This document shows, in pieces, positions 1-5,870 of a stretch of 8,233 bases of DNA (positions are counted from its first letter, which is position 1; every line of letters starts with the position of its first letter). This stretch comes from Candidatus Poribacteria bacterium (GTDB lineage Bacteria; Poribacteria; WGA-4E; GCA-2687025), in NCBI GenBank assembly GCA_002687025.1, contig NYZG01000122.1, positions 1 to 8,233 of the forward strand. Reading direction: 5' to 3'. Made by a program: the position numbers and the translations under genes. The notes under the pieces were generated by a model, which ran no database searches, was not told the DNA's origin, and saw nothing but the letters and a program-made list of their open reading frames with translations.

Positions 1-158
1 GCGATCTCAGAGCGGGCATCGACCACGTACTCGGTCGCCGATGCGGTCCCCACGGCGAGGCACATGAAGAGCGCTAATAGCACAGGGAGACTCCCGCTTC
101 TGACTCCACAGATGGCGTCTCGACGAACTGGAGAAATCGAGGACGCAAGATGGCGCAT
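1..158 (-). CDS. N-terminus of an exported protein, cut by the window edge
   Basis: Only the first 52 codons are inside the window, so the function cannot be told. The frame is open from an ATG at 158 and reads an N-terminal stretch with several Arg residues, then a hydrophobic core (PVLLALFMCLAVG, residues 25-37) and a signal peptidase I type site TASA before TEYVVDA. This is a classical Sec signal peptide, so the product is probably periplasmic or secreted. No strong ribosome site precedes the ATG at 158. A GTG at 83 has GGGAG seven bases upstream and is an alternative start, but it would leave almost no basic n-region. The TATACT on this strand at 211-206 lies about 50 bases before the ATG, the same distance as in the two secreted paralogues of this window, which favours 158. 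The signal peptide resembles that of the right-edge gene (GSL, leucine-rich core, ASA, EYV), but the homology is not established. Confidence 0.6.
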   Translation of the reverse strand, partial: MRHLASSISPVRRDAICGVRSGSLPVLLALFMCLAVGTASATEYVVDARSEI

Positions 159-204
159 GACGCCGGCCCGCGGAGAATCCGCGCATGGACGCGCGGGCGC
201 CGGG

Positions 205-214
205 AAGTATACTT
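205..214. promoter_or_regulatory. palindromic AAGTATACTT, likely shared -10 of divergent genes
   Basis: This perfect 10-base palindrome contains TATACT on both strands (208-213 plus, 211-206 minus). It lies 48 to 55 bases before both the antitoxin ATG (268, plus) and the secreted-protein ATG (158, minus). On the plus strand TGGACG at 186-191, with a 16-base spacer, is a fair -35. The same TATACT hexamer occurs at a matching distance before the two secreted paralogues. A palindrome in a toxin-antitoxin promoter could also be an operator for antitoxin autoregulation, which is inference. Confidence 0.45.
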
Positions 215-253
215 GTGGCAGGCTATGGTTGCAGCCCATCTTGGGGACATGCC

Positions 254-260
254 GGAGGAA
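254..260 (+). promoter_or_regulatory. ribosome binding site of the antitoxin gene
   Basis: GGAGGAA sits 7 bases before the ATG at 268. It fixes the antitoxin start there, although the same frame stays open upstream to 64 with a non-protein-like translation. Confidence 0.8.
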
Positions 261-267
261 CGCAGCA

Positions 268-531
268 ATGGCGACTGGTACACGCGACAGGCTTCGGCGC
301 CTCGTGGACGATCTGTCGGACGGAGATCTCGACGCGGCGTACGACGCCCTTCGTCGCCTCGTGGACAGTTCCTCCGAGCAAGATCAAGCGGACATCGACG
401 CGTGGCTTGTTGCTACCGGACGCATGGAGCGGATCCCGTGCGCGGAGGATACCCGAGGGCGTCGGAAGATCGAACGGCTGAAGATACCGGGCAAGCCCGT
501 TTCCGAGACTATCATCGAAGAGCGCCGCTGA
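268..531 (+). CDS. probable antitoxin of a PIN-type toxin-antitoxin pair
   Basis: This is a small 87-residue acidic/basic protein directly upstream of a PIN toxin gene, with 4 bases between the stop and the toxin GTG. Its N-terminal half is helical and charged (LRRLVDDLSDGDLDAAYDAL), followed by a middle segment with an acidic DIDAW patch. The C-terminus IPGKPVSETIIEERR closely resembles the tail of many antitoxins paired with VapC toxins, where a conserved basic/acidic peptide inserts into the PIN active site. The N-terminus is not an obvious Phd/YefM, AbrB or ribbon-helix-helix DNA-binding domain, so the class is not assigned. The start at 268 is chosen for its strong Shine-Dalgarno. Its role would be to neutralise the toxin and perhaps to repress the operon from the palindrome at 205-214. 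The assignment rests on position, size and the C-terminal motif; a non-toxin-antitoxin hypothetical is the main alternative. Confidence 0.75.
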   Translation: MATGTRDRLRRLVDDLSDGDLDAAYDALRRLVDSSSEQDQADIDAWLVATGRMERIPCAEDTRGRRKIERLKIPGKPVSETIIEERR

Positions 532-535
532 ATCG

Positions 536-997
536 GTGGCAGCCTACTACTTCGACAGCAGCGCGATCGTGAAACGCTACGTCGACGAGGCGGGCAGCGA
601 CTACGTCGAAGCCATCCTGGACGACCCGTCCCACGTCATCTACACGTCACGTCTCACCGAGGTGGAAGTGGCCTCCGCGATCACCCGGCGGGGGTACGGG
701 GCTCGCCTGAGCGATGTGGTGATCTTCGCGACCATACGGGAGTTCCAGGCGGACTTCGTGGGCCGATACCGCGCGTTGGACGTCACGCGTGAAGCACTGA
801 CCTGCGCAGTCGCCGTAGCGCGAGAGCACCGCCTTCGCGGCTATGACGCCGTGCACCTCGCGACCGCCCTGGATCTGCTCGGGCAGGGCGCCCTGCGCGG
901 CGTTACGCATCTGACGATGGTTTCCGCCGATCTTGCCCTCAACGCCGCGGCGGAGGCCGAGGGCCTTGCCTCCCTGAATCCCGCCCAAGGCACGTGA
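536..997 (+). CDS. vapC: PIN-domain ribonuclease toxin, VapC-like
   Basis: This 153-residue protein spans a single PIN domain, slightly longer than the usual 130-140. The acidic metal-binding residues are visible: D7 in YFDSSAIVKRY, E42/E44 in TEVEVASAI, D104 in YDAVHLATA and D132 in VSADLALNAAAEAEGL. The ending GLASLNP is typical of the family. VapC-type enzymes are Mg2+/Mn2+-dependent endoribonucleases that cut tRNA or rRNA and arrest growth when free of antitoxin; the target here cannot be predicted. The start is a GTG at 536, 4 bases after the antitoxin TGA. There is no strong ribosome site of its own (GAAGAG lies 12 bases back), so translational coupling to the antitoxin is likely. All expected catalytic residues are present and the gene looks intact. 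It ends convergently with the secreted paralogue at 1085. Confidence 0.92.
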   Translation: MAAYYFDSSAIVKRYVDEAGSDYVEAILDDPSHVIYTSRLTEVEVASAITRRGYGARLSDVVIFATIREFQADFVGRYRALDVTREALTCAVAVAREHRLRGYDAVHLATALDLLGQGALRGVTHLTMVSADLALNAAAEAEGLASLNPAQGT

Positions 998-1084
998 GCC
1001 GGGCCGCCTCTACGCGCTATGGTCGCCAGGCGCGCCAACCACACCGCGGCGATGCCCAACGCCATCCCGGACGTCGCGAATTGC

Positions 1085-1852
1085 CTAACGCAGCCGCAGA
1101 TCGCCCCAGGTGGTCGTCGCGAGCCCTTCGGGCGACACGTCCGGCGTGACCGACAGGAAATAGGTGGTGACCATGTTCTCGAAGAAGAGCGTCGCCATCT
1201 CTTTGGTGTTGTCGTCGTTGCCTACCTGCGAATACTTGTCCGGGGCAATGCACATCATCACGAACATGCCGCCGCCGAACTCCGCCTCGCCGATTACGGG
1301 TCTGCCGGCTGATGTCGCCAGGATGTCGAACCCGTCGAGCGTGGCGAATACTTCCCAGACGGTCGGCCAGCCCTGATGTCCCCATCCGGCGAACTCCGCG
1401 TCGGTCATCGCATTGGGATCGCTAAAGAGCGGGTGAGCCGGCTGTTCGATCGTGAATTCCGGGGAGTCCGGGTCGCTACGCACGGCGACGAGGCCGGCGG
1501 GCAGCCAATCGACATTCGCCTCGTTCTGGTCAGCCTGCGTGGACTCGATGACGATTCCGCCGCCATCGACGAAGTCCTGGATGGCCTGTGTGTTGTCGTC
1601 GAGGCCCTGGTGCACCGCCGCGTTGTTCGTGGTCATGCTGCTGATGATCAGGAGGGCGTGCCCGCTGAGGGTCAGACTGCCGCCCTCGACATCCGCGGTG
1701 AGGTCGTCGAAGGGCAGTCCCATCGCATCGAGGCTGGGGCCGACGGCCGCGATCTGCGTCCACTGGTCGGCGACATCCACGATCGCGATGTCTTCCGCGA
1801 CCGTGGTCGCCACCGCAACGCACAGTAGCACTGCACAAGCTCGGATCATCAT
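1085..1852 (-). CDS. exported GATase-like protein, tandem paralogue 1
   Basis: The product has 255 residues. A signal peptide (MMIRACAVLLCVAVATTVA, cut before EDIAIVD) precedes the mature domain. The alternation of short hydrophobic strands (IAIVDV, ALLIISS, GGIVIES) with an FVDGGG motif (about residue 95) and later RPVIGEAEFGGG/FVMMCIAPDKY resembles the class I glutamine amidotransferase-like/ThuA-like fold, which often senses or binds sugars. No Cys-His-Glu catalytic triad is evident, so enzymatic activity is unlikely or unknown. ATG 1852 is preferred: AGGGGA lies 6 bases upstream (1864-1859) and the signal peptide begins there, whereas the open frame upstream to 2338 is not protein-like. 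A second ATG follows immediately at 1849. The stop is TAG. It is about four-fifths identical by eye to the gene at 2047-2805 and is transcribed from its own TATACT element. The C-terminal 16 residues are the same in both copies. Confidence 0.87.
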   Translation of the reverse strand: MMIRACAVLLCVAVATTVAEDIAIVDVADQWTQIAAVGPSLDAMGLPFDDLTADVEGGSLTLSGHALLIISSMTTNNAAVHQGLDDNTQAIQDFVDGGGIVIESTQADQNEANVDWLPAGLVAVRSDPDSPEFTIEQPAHPLFSDPNAMTDAEFAGWGHQGWPTVWEVFATLDGFDILATSAGRPVIGEAEFGGGMFVMMCIAPDKYSQVGNDDNTKEMATLFFENMVTTYFLSVTPDVSPEGLATTTWGDLRLR

Positions 1853-1908
1853 GGCGCGTCCCCTATCCGAATGGCGAGAGGCATGGAAAGGCGGCGAGGC
1901 CCGGGCGC

Positions 1909-1917
1909 AGTATACCA
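1909..1917 (-). promoter_or_regulatory. extended -10 element TGGTATACT of paralogue 1
   Basis: Read on the minus strand this is TGGTATACT, an extended -10 (TGN plus TATACT), 57 bases before the ATG at 1852. No good -35 is seen 16-18 bases further upstream, which fits an extended -10 promoter. The identical nonamer occurs at the same distance from the second paralogue. Confidence 0.5.
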
Positions 1918-2046
1918 CGCGCGACCACGATGTGCGGCACGGCGCTCCCCAACCGATGTGGCCCGCGGCAACGCCCACGCCCTTTTCCCTGGAATTCACT
2001 TCCCCGCGCGATTGCAGCAGATCCGCAACCGGACGACGTGTCCATC

Positions 2047-2805
2047 TCAGCGGAGGCGCAGATCGCCCCAGGTGGTCGTGGCCAGACCTTCCGGCGACAC
2101 GGCCTGCGGCAGATACGTCGTGACCATGTTCTCGAAGAAGAGCATCGCCATGTCCATGGTGTTGCCGTCGTTGCCCACCTGCGCGTATTTGTCCGGGGCG
2201 ATGCACATCATGACGTACTTGCCACTGCCGACCTCGGCCTCGCCGATCACGGGCCTGTCGGCCGAGGTGGCCAGGATGTCGAAGCCGTCGAGCTGAGCGA
2301 ACACCTCCCAAACGGTCGGCCAGCCCTGGTGCCCCCATCCCACGAACTCCGCGTCGGTCATCACGTTCGGGACGTTGAAGAGCGTGTGATCCGGCTCCTC
2401 AATGAGGAAGTCCGGCGAATCCGGGTCGCTGCGAACGGCTACGAGACCGTCGGGAAGCCAATCCACGTTCGCCTCGTTCTGATCTGCCTGCGTGGTCTCG
2501 ATGACGACGCCACCGCCCGCGACGAAGTCCTGAATCACCTGGGCGTTGTCGTCGAGGCCCTGGTGCACGTTTGCGTTGTTGGTGGCCATGCTGCTGATGA
2601 GGAAGAGGACGTTGCCGCCCAGGCTGAGGGTCCCGCCTTCGACGTCGGCGGTGAGATCGTCGTACGGCAGACCCATATCGTCCAGGCTCGGGGCGACCGC
2701 GGCGGTTACCGTCCACTGATCGGCGACATCGACGATGGCGATTTCTTCCGCGAAGACGGCTATCGCGACCACGCACATGAATGCGGCGCAAGTTCTCGTC
2801 GTCAT
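2047..2805 (-). CDS. exported GATase-like protein, tandem paralogue 2
   Basis: The product has 252 residues, with a 19-residue signal peptide (MTTRTCAAFMCVVAIAVFA, cut before EEIAIVD). The mature domain parallels paralogue 1: IAIVDVADQW start, NVLFLISS strand, FVAGGG turn, the invariant ADQNEANVDWLP block, MTDAEF.GWGHQGWPTVW, then RPVIGEAE and VMMCIAPDKY. It is probably a periplasmic or surface protein with a GATase/ThuA-like fold and no recognisable catalytic triad; its function is unknown. The start at 2805 is set by GAGGAG 6 bases upstream (2817-2812) and by the signal peptide; the frame is open to 2961 but that part is not conserved with paralogue 1. The stop is TGA. It differs from paralogue 1 mainly in the stretch before the C-terminal tail (YLPQA versus YFLSVTPD). 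The pair arose by tandem duplication, and sequence divergence suggests this is not recent. Confidence 0.87.
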   Translation of the reverse strand: MTTRTCAAFMCVVAIAVFAEEIAIVDVADQWTVTAAVAPSLDDMGLPYDDLTADVEGGTLSLGGNVLFLISSMATNNANVHQGLDDNAQVIQDFVAGGGVVIETTQADQNEANVDWLPDGLVAVRSDPDSPDFLIEEPDHTLFNVPNVMTDAEFVGWGHQGWPTVWEVFAQLDGFDILATSADRPVIGEAEVGSGKYVMMCIAPDKYAQVGNDGNTMDMAMLFFENMVTTYLPQAVSPEGLATTTWGDLRLR

Positions 2806-2860
2806 GGTGCACTCCTCGACCGACTTACGGGAAAGCTCTGAGGTGGCGAGACGTGCGCGG

Positions 2861-2869
2861 AGTATACCA
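2861..2869 (-). promoter_or_regulatory. extended -10 element TGGTATACT of paralogue 2
   Basis: The minus strand reads TGGTATACT, 56 bases before the ATG at 2805. The nonamer and its distance to the start match those of paralogue 1, while most of the surrounding noncoding sequence has diverged, so the element looks maintained by selection. No convincing -35 is seen. Confidence 0.5.
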
Positions 2870-2886
2870 CACGGCCGCGCGGCATC

Positions 2887-2915
2887 TTGTCGGCAGGCGT
2901 CATGTACGCTGTACT
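2887..2915 (+). promoter_or_regulatory. possible promoter of the PhyH gene
   Basis: TTGTCG (2887-2892) and TGTACT (2910-2915) are separated by 17 bases, placing a transcription start about 40 bases before the ATG at 2962. It lies back to back with the paralogue 2 promoter. It is a consensus match only. Confidence 0.35.
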
Positions 2916-2961
2916 GCCGGCAGCTCAGCTGCCCGGAGCGACGCGAGATGAGGGGGATCAC

Positions 2962-3735
2962 ATGGGTCGACTATCGGCGGACGATGTCCGGTTCTTCAAG
3001 GAGAACGGCTATCTCGTCAAGCGCGGCGTTCTCAAGCCCGACCTGACCGAACGGGCGCGAGATCACCTGTGGGAGAACGCGCCCGCGCAACTGGATCGCG
3101 CCGACCCCGACACGTGGATCGGCCCGTTCGAGGAGGAAAACGAGGACGGCGCGGATCGACGTAGCGGCTATCGCTGGAACTTCCGCCGACCCGGCGGCGA
3201 GGAGTGGATGATCCGCCTACTGGCGACCGACCCGGACGTGTACGGCATGGCCGAGGAGCTCATCGGCGAGGGCAAGCTCCAAGTGCCGAAGCGCATCCGA
3301 GGCATCTACTGCACGCTGCCGTACGGAGATGTCGAGCGGCGCCCGACGGGCTGCCACGTGGACGCCCACCCGTTCCACCTCGGCGTGGTAGGCTACATCG
3401 ACGACGTGCCGCTTGGCGGAGGGTCGTTCTCCGTGTGGCCGGGGAGCCACAAGCGCTTCTATGGCGCGTTCTCGTCGCAGTACAAGTACGAGCCGACCGA
3501 CGATTACGACGTGATCCGCGTCGAAACGAACGAGGCGCCGCCCGTCGAGTGCCACGGGAAGGCGGGCGATATCGTCTTCTGGCATCATCGCATCGGGCAC
3601 ATGGCGGGGCACAACTACTCGCGCCAAATCCGGCAGGCCGCGCTGTACGACTTCCGCAAGATCGACCTCGAAGAAACACAAGAGGAACCGCCCTGCGAGG
3701 ACATGTGGCGCGACTGGGACGGCGTGCCGTCCTGA
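2962..3735 (+). CDS. phytanoyl-CoA dioxygenase (PhyH) family protein
   Basis: This 257-residue protein is a non-haem Fe(II)/2-oxoglutarate-dependent oxygenase of the PhyH family, which hydroxylates small organic substrates. The typical N-terminus is visible (VRFFKENGYLVKRGVL, residues 9-24). The iron-binding HxD motif is H132-D134 in CHVDAHPFH, followed by LGGGSFSVWPGSHKRF (151-166). The distal His is most likely H213 in RIGHMAGHN, with R221 or R224 as the 2-oxoglutarate carboxylate ligand (NYSRQIRQAA). All core residues appear present, and the length is usual for small bacterial members. The start at 2962 has GGGGGA 4 bases upstream and begins just before the conserved domain; an in-frame TTG at 2887 would add a poorly conserved 25 residues. 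The substrate is unknown; the neighbours do not identify a pathway. Its stop is 3 bases from that of the convergent kinase gene. Confidence 0.92.
   Translation: MGRLSADDVRFFKENGYLVKRGVLKPDLTERARDHLWENAPAQLDRADPDTWIGPFEEENEDGADRRSGYRWNFRRPGGEEWMIRLLATDPDVYGMAEELIGEGKLQVPKRIRGIYCTLPYGDVERRPTGCHVDAHPFHLGVVGYIDDVPLGGGSFSVWPGSHKRFYGAFSSQYKYEPTDDYDVIRVETNEAPPVECHGKAGDIVFWHHRIGHMAGHNYSRQIRQAALYDFRKIDLEETQEEPPCEDMWRDWDGVPS
3717..3732. terminator. weak hairpin at the convergent PhyH/kinase junction
   Basis: GGACGG (3717-3722) can pair with CCGTCC (3727-3732) around a CGTG loop, within the last codons of the PhyH gene and just past the kinase stop. No T-tract follows on either strand, so it is at best a weak bidirectional terminator. 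There is otherwise no room for one between stops at 3735 and 3739. Confidence 0.22.
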
Positions 3736-3738
3736 CGC

Positions 3739-4680
3739 CTATGCCGCGTGAGACGACGCCTCGGCCAGGAGTTCGCGCAGATCGCGCCATCCGTCGGCGA
3801 CATGGTCGGGACGCTCGTCCTCCGTGCCGAAGACGATCTCGTCCATGCAACGGCACAGGCGGAAAATGCCGGACTTCCATCGGCAGGCGTCGGGCGCGTG
3901 GTGTCCATAGCGCGGTAGGAGGCGGTCGAGGAGGTCGTCGCCGTACTGTCGGTGCAGGTAGTGCAGGTCGTAGTCGGGATCGCCGACCCAGATGTCGCTG
4001 TAGTCGATGATGCCCTCGATGCGCGACCTGTCGCGGTCGAAGAGGACGTGGCGCGGCTGAAGGTCGCCGTGTATGAGCGCGGGCGTGTACGCGTCGTAAC
4101 CCTCGCCAAAGTAGCGGTCGAACAACCCCTCGCACGTGGCGAGCTCCGACGGGGACAGGTCGGGATAGATCATGCCCTTCGCCTTGTCGCGGAACTCGCG
4201 GCACACGTCGTCGGCGCGGCGTTCCCGGATGCCATACTCGTACGCCTTGTCGACCGGGAAGCCGTGCAGGACCCGCAGGTACGCGGCGAACTGGCCCGCG
4301 ATGAGGTCGCGCGATTCCGACGACAGACCGTCGTAGATGTCATCGTCGAACGGCTCCCCTTGGATCATGGGGTAGACGACGAACGGCGCGCCGTCGGGCG
4401 TCTCGCCGACATGCTGGAACGCGGGCGAGGCGATGTCCAGTTTCTGCGCAAGGATGGGCAGCAGTTGGCGCTCCCAGTTGAGCCGCAGGGCGGATTCGTC
4501 GTCCACGCCGATGCGTAGGATGCGGGCCTCGTCGACCGCGTAAGAGCAGAAGTCCGAGCCCTGACCGCAGAAGCGCAAGGCGGGACTACCGATGTCGGGG
4601 AACGTCGCGCGGAGCAATTCTGCCGCCTCGGCTTCGGTGTACCGCGGGTTCTGATCGTCGCCGTTGGTGCTCGTGGTCAT
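3739..4680 (-). CDS. APH-family phosphotransferase (small-molecule kinase)
   Basis: This 313-residue protein has the aminoglycoside phosphotransferase/choline kinase fold. A nucleotide-binding loop region lies at about 38-50 (CGQGSDFCSYAV), with an R56 (ARILRIG) at the lysine strand position and E70 as the probable helix-C Glu. The catalytic loop is HGDLQPRH (H204-D206), where D206 is the general base, and the metal-binding IDYSD has D226. The usual Asn five residues after D206 is replaced by His (H211). The same change is known in macrolide 2'-phosphotransferases and related kinases, so it is probably active. The substrate could be an antibiotic, a sugar or an amino alcohol; resistance cannot be inferred. 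ATG 4680 is preferred for GGAG 5 bases upstream (4689-4686), although the frame is open to 4767. The stop is TAG. The gene is divergent from the reductase at 4812. Confidence 0.9.
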   Translation of the reverse strand: MTTSTNGDDQNPRYTEAEAAELLRATFPDIGSPALRFCGQGSDFCSYAVDEARILRIGVDDESALRLNWERQLLPILAQKLDIASPAFQHVGETPDGAPFVVYPMIQGEPFDDDIYDGLSSESRDLIAGQFAAYLRVLHGFPVDKAYEYGIRERRADDVCREFRDKAKGMIYPDLSPSELATCEGLFDRYFGEGYDAYTPALIHGDLQPRHVLFDRDRSRIEGIIDYSDIWVGDPDYDLHYLHRQYGDDLLDRLLPRYGHHAPDACRWKSGIFRLCRCMDEIVFGTEDERPDHVADGWRDLRELLAEASSHAA

Positions 4681-4701
4681 GCGTGCTCCAGTGTCTGCGC
4701 C

Positions 4702-4729
4702 ATCGTAACCCGACGCCCACGGCGGGCAA
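4702..4729 (-). promoter_or_regulatory. possible promoter of the kinase gene
   Basis: On the minus strand TTGCCC (4729-4724) and TACGAT (4707-4702) are 16 bases apart, about 20 bases before the ATG at 4680. This gives a short leader that includes the GGAG ribosome site. It is a consensus match only. Confidence 0.38.
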
Positions 4730-4743
4730 AGCCGCGAAGCCCG

Positions 4744-4772
4744 TTGCGGAGCGGGCGAGCGTGGCATAGCCT
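4744..4772 (+). promoter_or_regulatory. possible promoter of the reductase gene
   Basis: TTGCGG (4744-4749) and TAGCCT (4767-4772) have a 17-base spacer and lie about 40 bases before the GTG at 4812. The -10 match is poor, so this is tentative. Confidence 0.25.
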
Positions 4773-4799
4773 GGCGTCTGCCACCGGAGACACGCGAGC

Positions 4800-4805
4800 A
4801 GGAGG
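4800..4805 (+). promoter_or_regulatory. ribosome binding site fixing the GTG start of the reductase
   Basis: AGGAGG lies 6 bases before GTG 4812. The strength of the site supports GTG as the start, and the translation that follows begins exactly where the family N-terminus is expected. Confidence 0.82.
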
Positions 4806-4811
4806 CGTAAC

Positions 4812-5819
4812 GTGCCCGAGGAACAGTTCCGCGCGCTGGTAGTCCGAGAGCGTGACGGCGAATACCGTCGAGCCGTCGAGACCCGGCAGCTCGACTCGCT
4901 GCCTCCCGGCGACACGCTCATCCGCGTCGCGTATTCGTCGCTGAACTACAAGGACATGCTCTCGGCGACGGGACATGCGGGCATCACGCGCAACTACCCC
5001 CATACGCCCGGCATCGACGCGGCCGGAGTGGTTGTGGAGAGCGAATCCGACGGCATTCGTGTCGGCGCGGACGTGGTCGTCACCGGGTACGACCTCGGGA
5101 TGAATACGTCCGGGGGATACGCGGAGTACATCCGCGTGCCGGCCGAGTGGCTTGTGCCGCTGCCGTAGGGACCCACTGCGGCGAGCGCGATGAGCTACGG
5201 CACGGCCGGATTCACCGCGTGTCTGAGCCTACTCGGCATCGAGGACGCGGGCGTTCGACCCGACGACGGCCCCGTGCTCGTCACGGGCGCCACGGGCGGC
5301 GTCGGCAGCCTTGCCGTGATGCTGCTCGTCGACGCGGGCTACGACGTCACCGCCGCGACCGGGCGCCCCGAGCACACGGAAAGGCTGCGCCAGCTCGGAG
5401 CGCGCGAGGTGGTTCCGCGTGATGACGTCTTGCATCCGGCCGAGCGGCCGTTGGTTAGAGGCTTGTGGGCAGCCGTGGTGGACACGGTCGGTGGCGACTA
5501 CCTCGGCTCGGCGATCCGCGCGACGCGCCCGAACGGCGTCGTTACGTGCTGCGGGATGGTCGCGTCGCCACACCTGAACACGAGCGTCCTGCCGTTCATC
5601 CTGCGCGGCGTGCGGTTGCTGGGTATCGACTCGGCCGGGAGGTCGCGCGACGAACGCCTTCGAGTGTGGGGTCGCCTCGCCGCAGTAGACGCGGGCGACG
5701 GGCTCGAAGAGATCACGACGGAATGCACCCTCGACGAGCTGGATGAGCGCATTGAGATGATGCGGTGCGGCGAGTCCGCCGGGCGGACGAGAGTCGCAAT
5801 CGTGGGCGAGAGCGGCTGA
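4812..5819 (+). pseudogene. acuI: AcuI/YhdH-type NADPH-dependent reductase with internal TAG
   Basis: The frame encodes 335 residue positions, about the family length of 325-330, in the quinone oxidoreductase-like MDR superfamily. The best match is the YhdH/YhfP/AcuI group, NADPH-dependent acryloyl-CoA reductases that detoxify acryloyl-CoA from dimethylsulphoniopropionate or 3-hydroxypropionate metabolism. The N-terminal domain shows YSSLNYKD (41-48) and PHTPGIDAAGVV (63-74), then GGYAEYIRVPAEWLVPLP (101-118). The nucleotide-binding part has VLVTGATGGVGSLAV (155-169) and DTVGGDYLGSA (224-234). At codon 119 (5166-5168) an in-frame TAG interrupts it where relatives have Glu (LVPLPEGL); a single GAG-to-TAG change would explain it. 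The rest, MSYGTAGFTA onward, is intact in the same frame to TGA 5819. Either it is a recently disabled gene, a base error, or a readthrough case. Without readthrough only a 118-residue fragment is made; restart at ATG 5190 lacks a strong ribosome site. Confidence 0.9.
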
Positions 5820-5870
5820 GCCAGGAAGATCACGTCGGCGAACACGTCACCCGGCGTGCGTCTGCATGAG

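Noticed and set aside
998..1065. Small hydrophobic peptide MALGIAAVWLARLATIARR on the minus strand, after paralogue 1
   Set aside because: It looks like a membrane segment with a basic tail, but it is out of frame with paralogue 1, lacks a ribosome site and continues into antisense of the toxin gene. Paralogue 2 has no equivalent.
1853..2338. Upstream extension of paralogue 1 in the same open frame up to 2338
   Set aside because: The extension runs through the intergenic region and into paralogue 2 in a different frame. A ribosome site and signal peptide place the true start at 1852.
1930..2841. 303-codon plus-strand open frame opposite paralogue 2
   Set aside because: It is antisense to a clear coding gene, its translation is rich in repetitive Arg/Val/His blocks without any family motif, and it has no ribosome site. 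Long antisense frames are common in GC-rich genes.
3204..4204. Long Arg-rich frames on both strands over the PhyH and kinase genes
   Set aside because: The translations are dominated by Arg, Ala and Pro with no motif and lie across well supported genes. They are GC-driven shadows.
4812..5819. Whole-window reassignment of TAG as a sense codon
   Set aside because: TAG is the natural end of the genes at 1085, 3739 and 5871, where the proteins finish at the expected family or paralogue ends.
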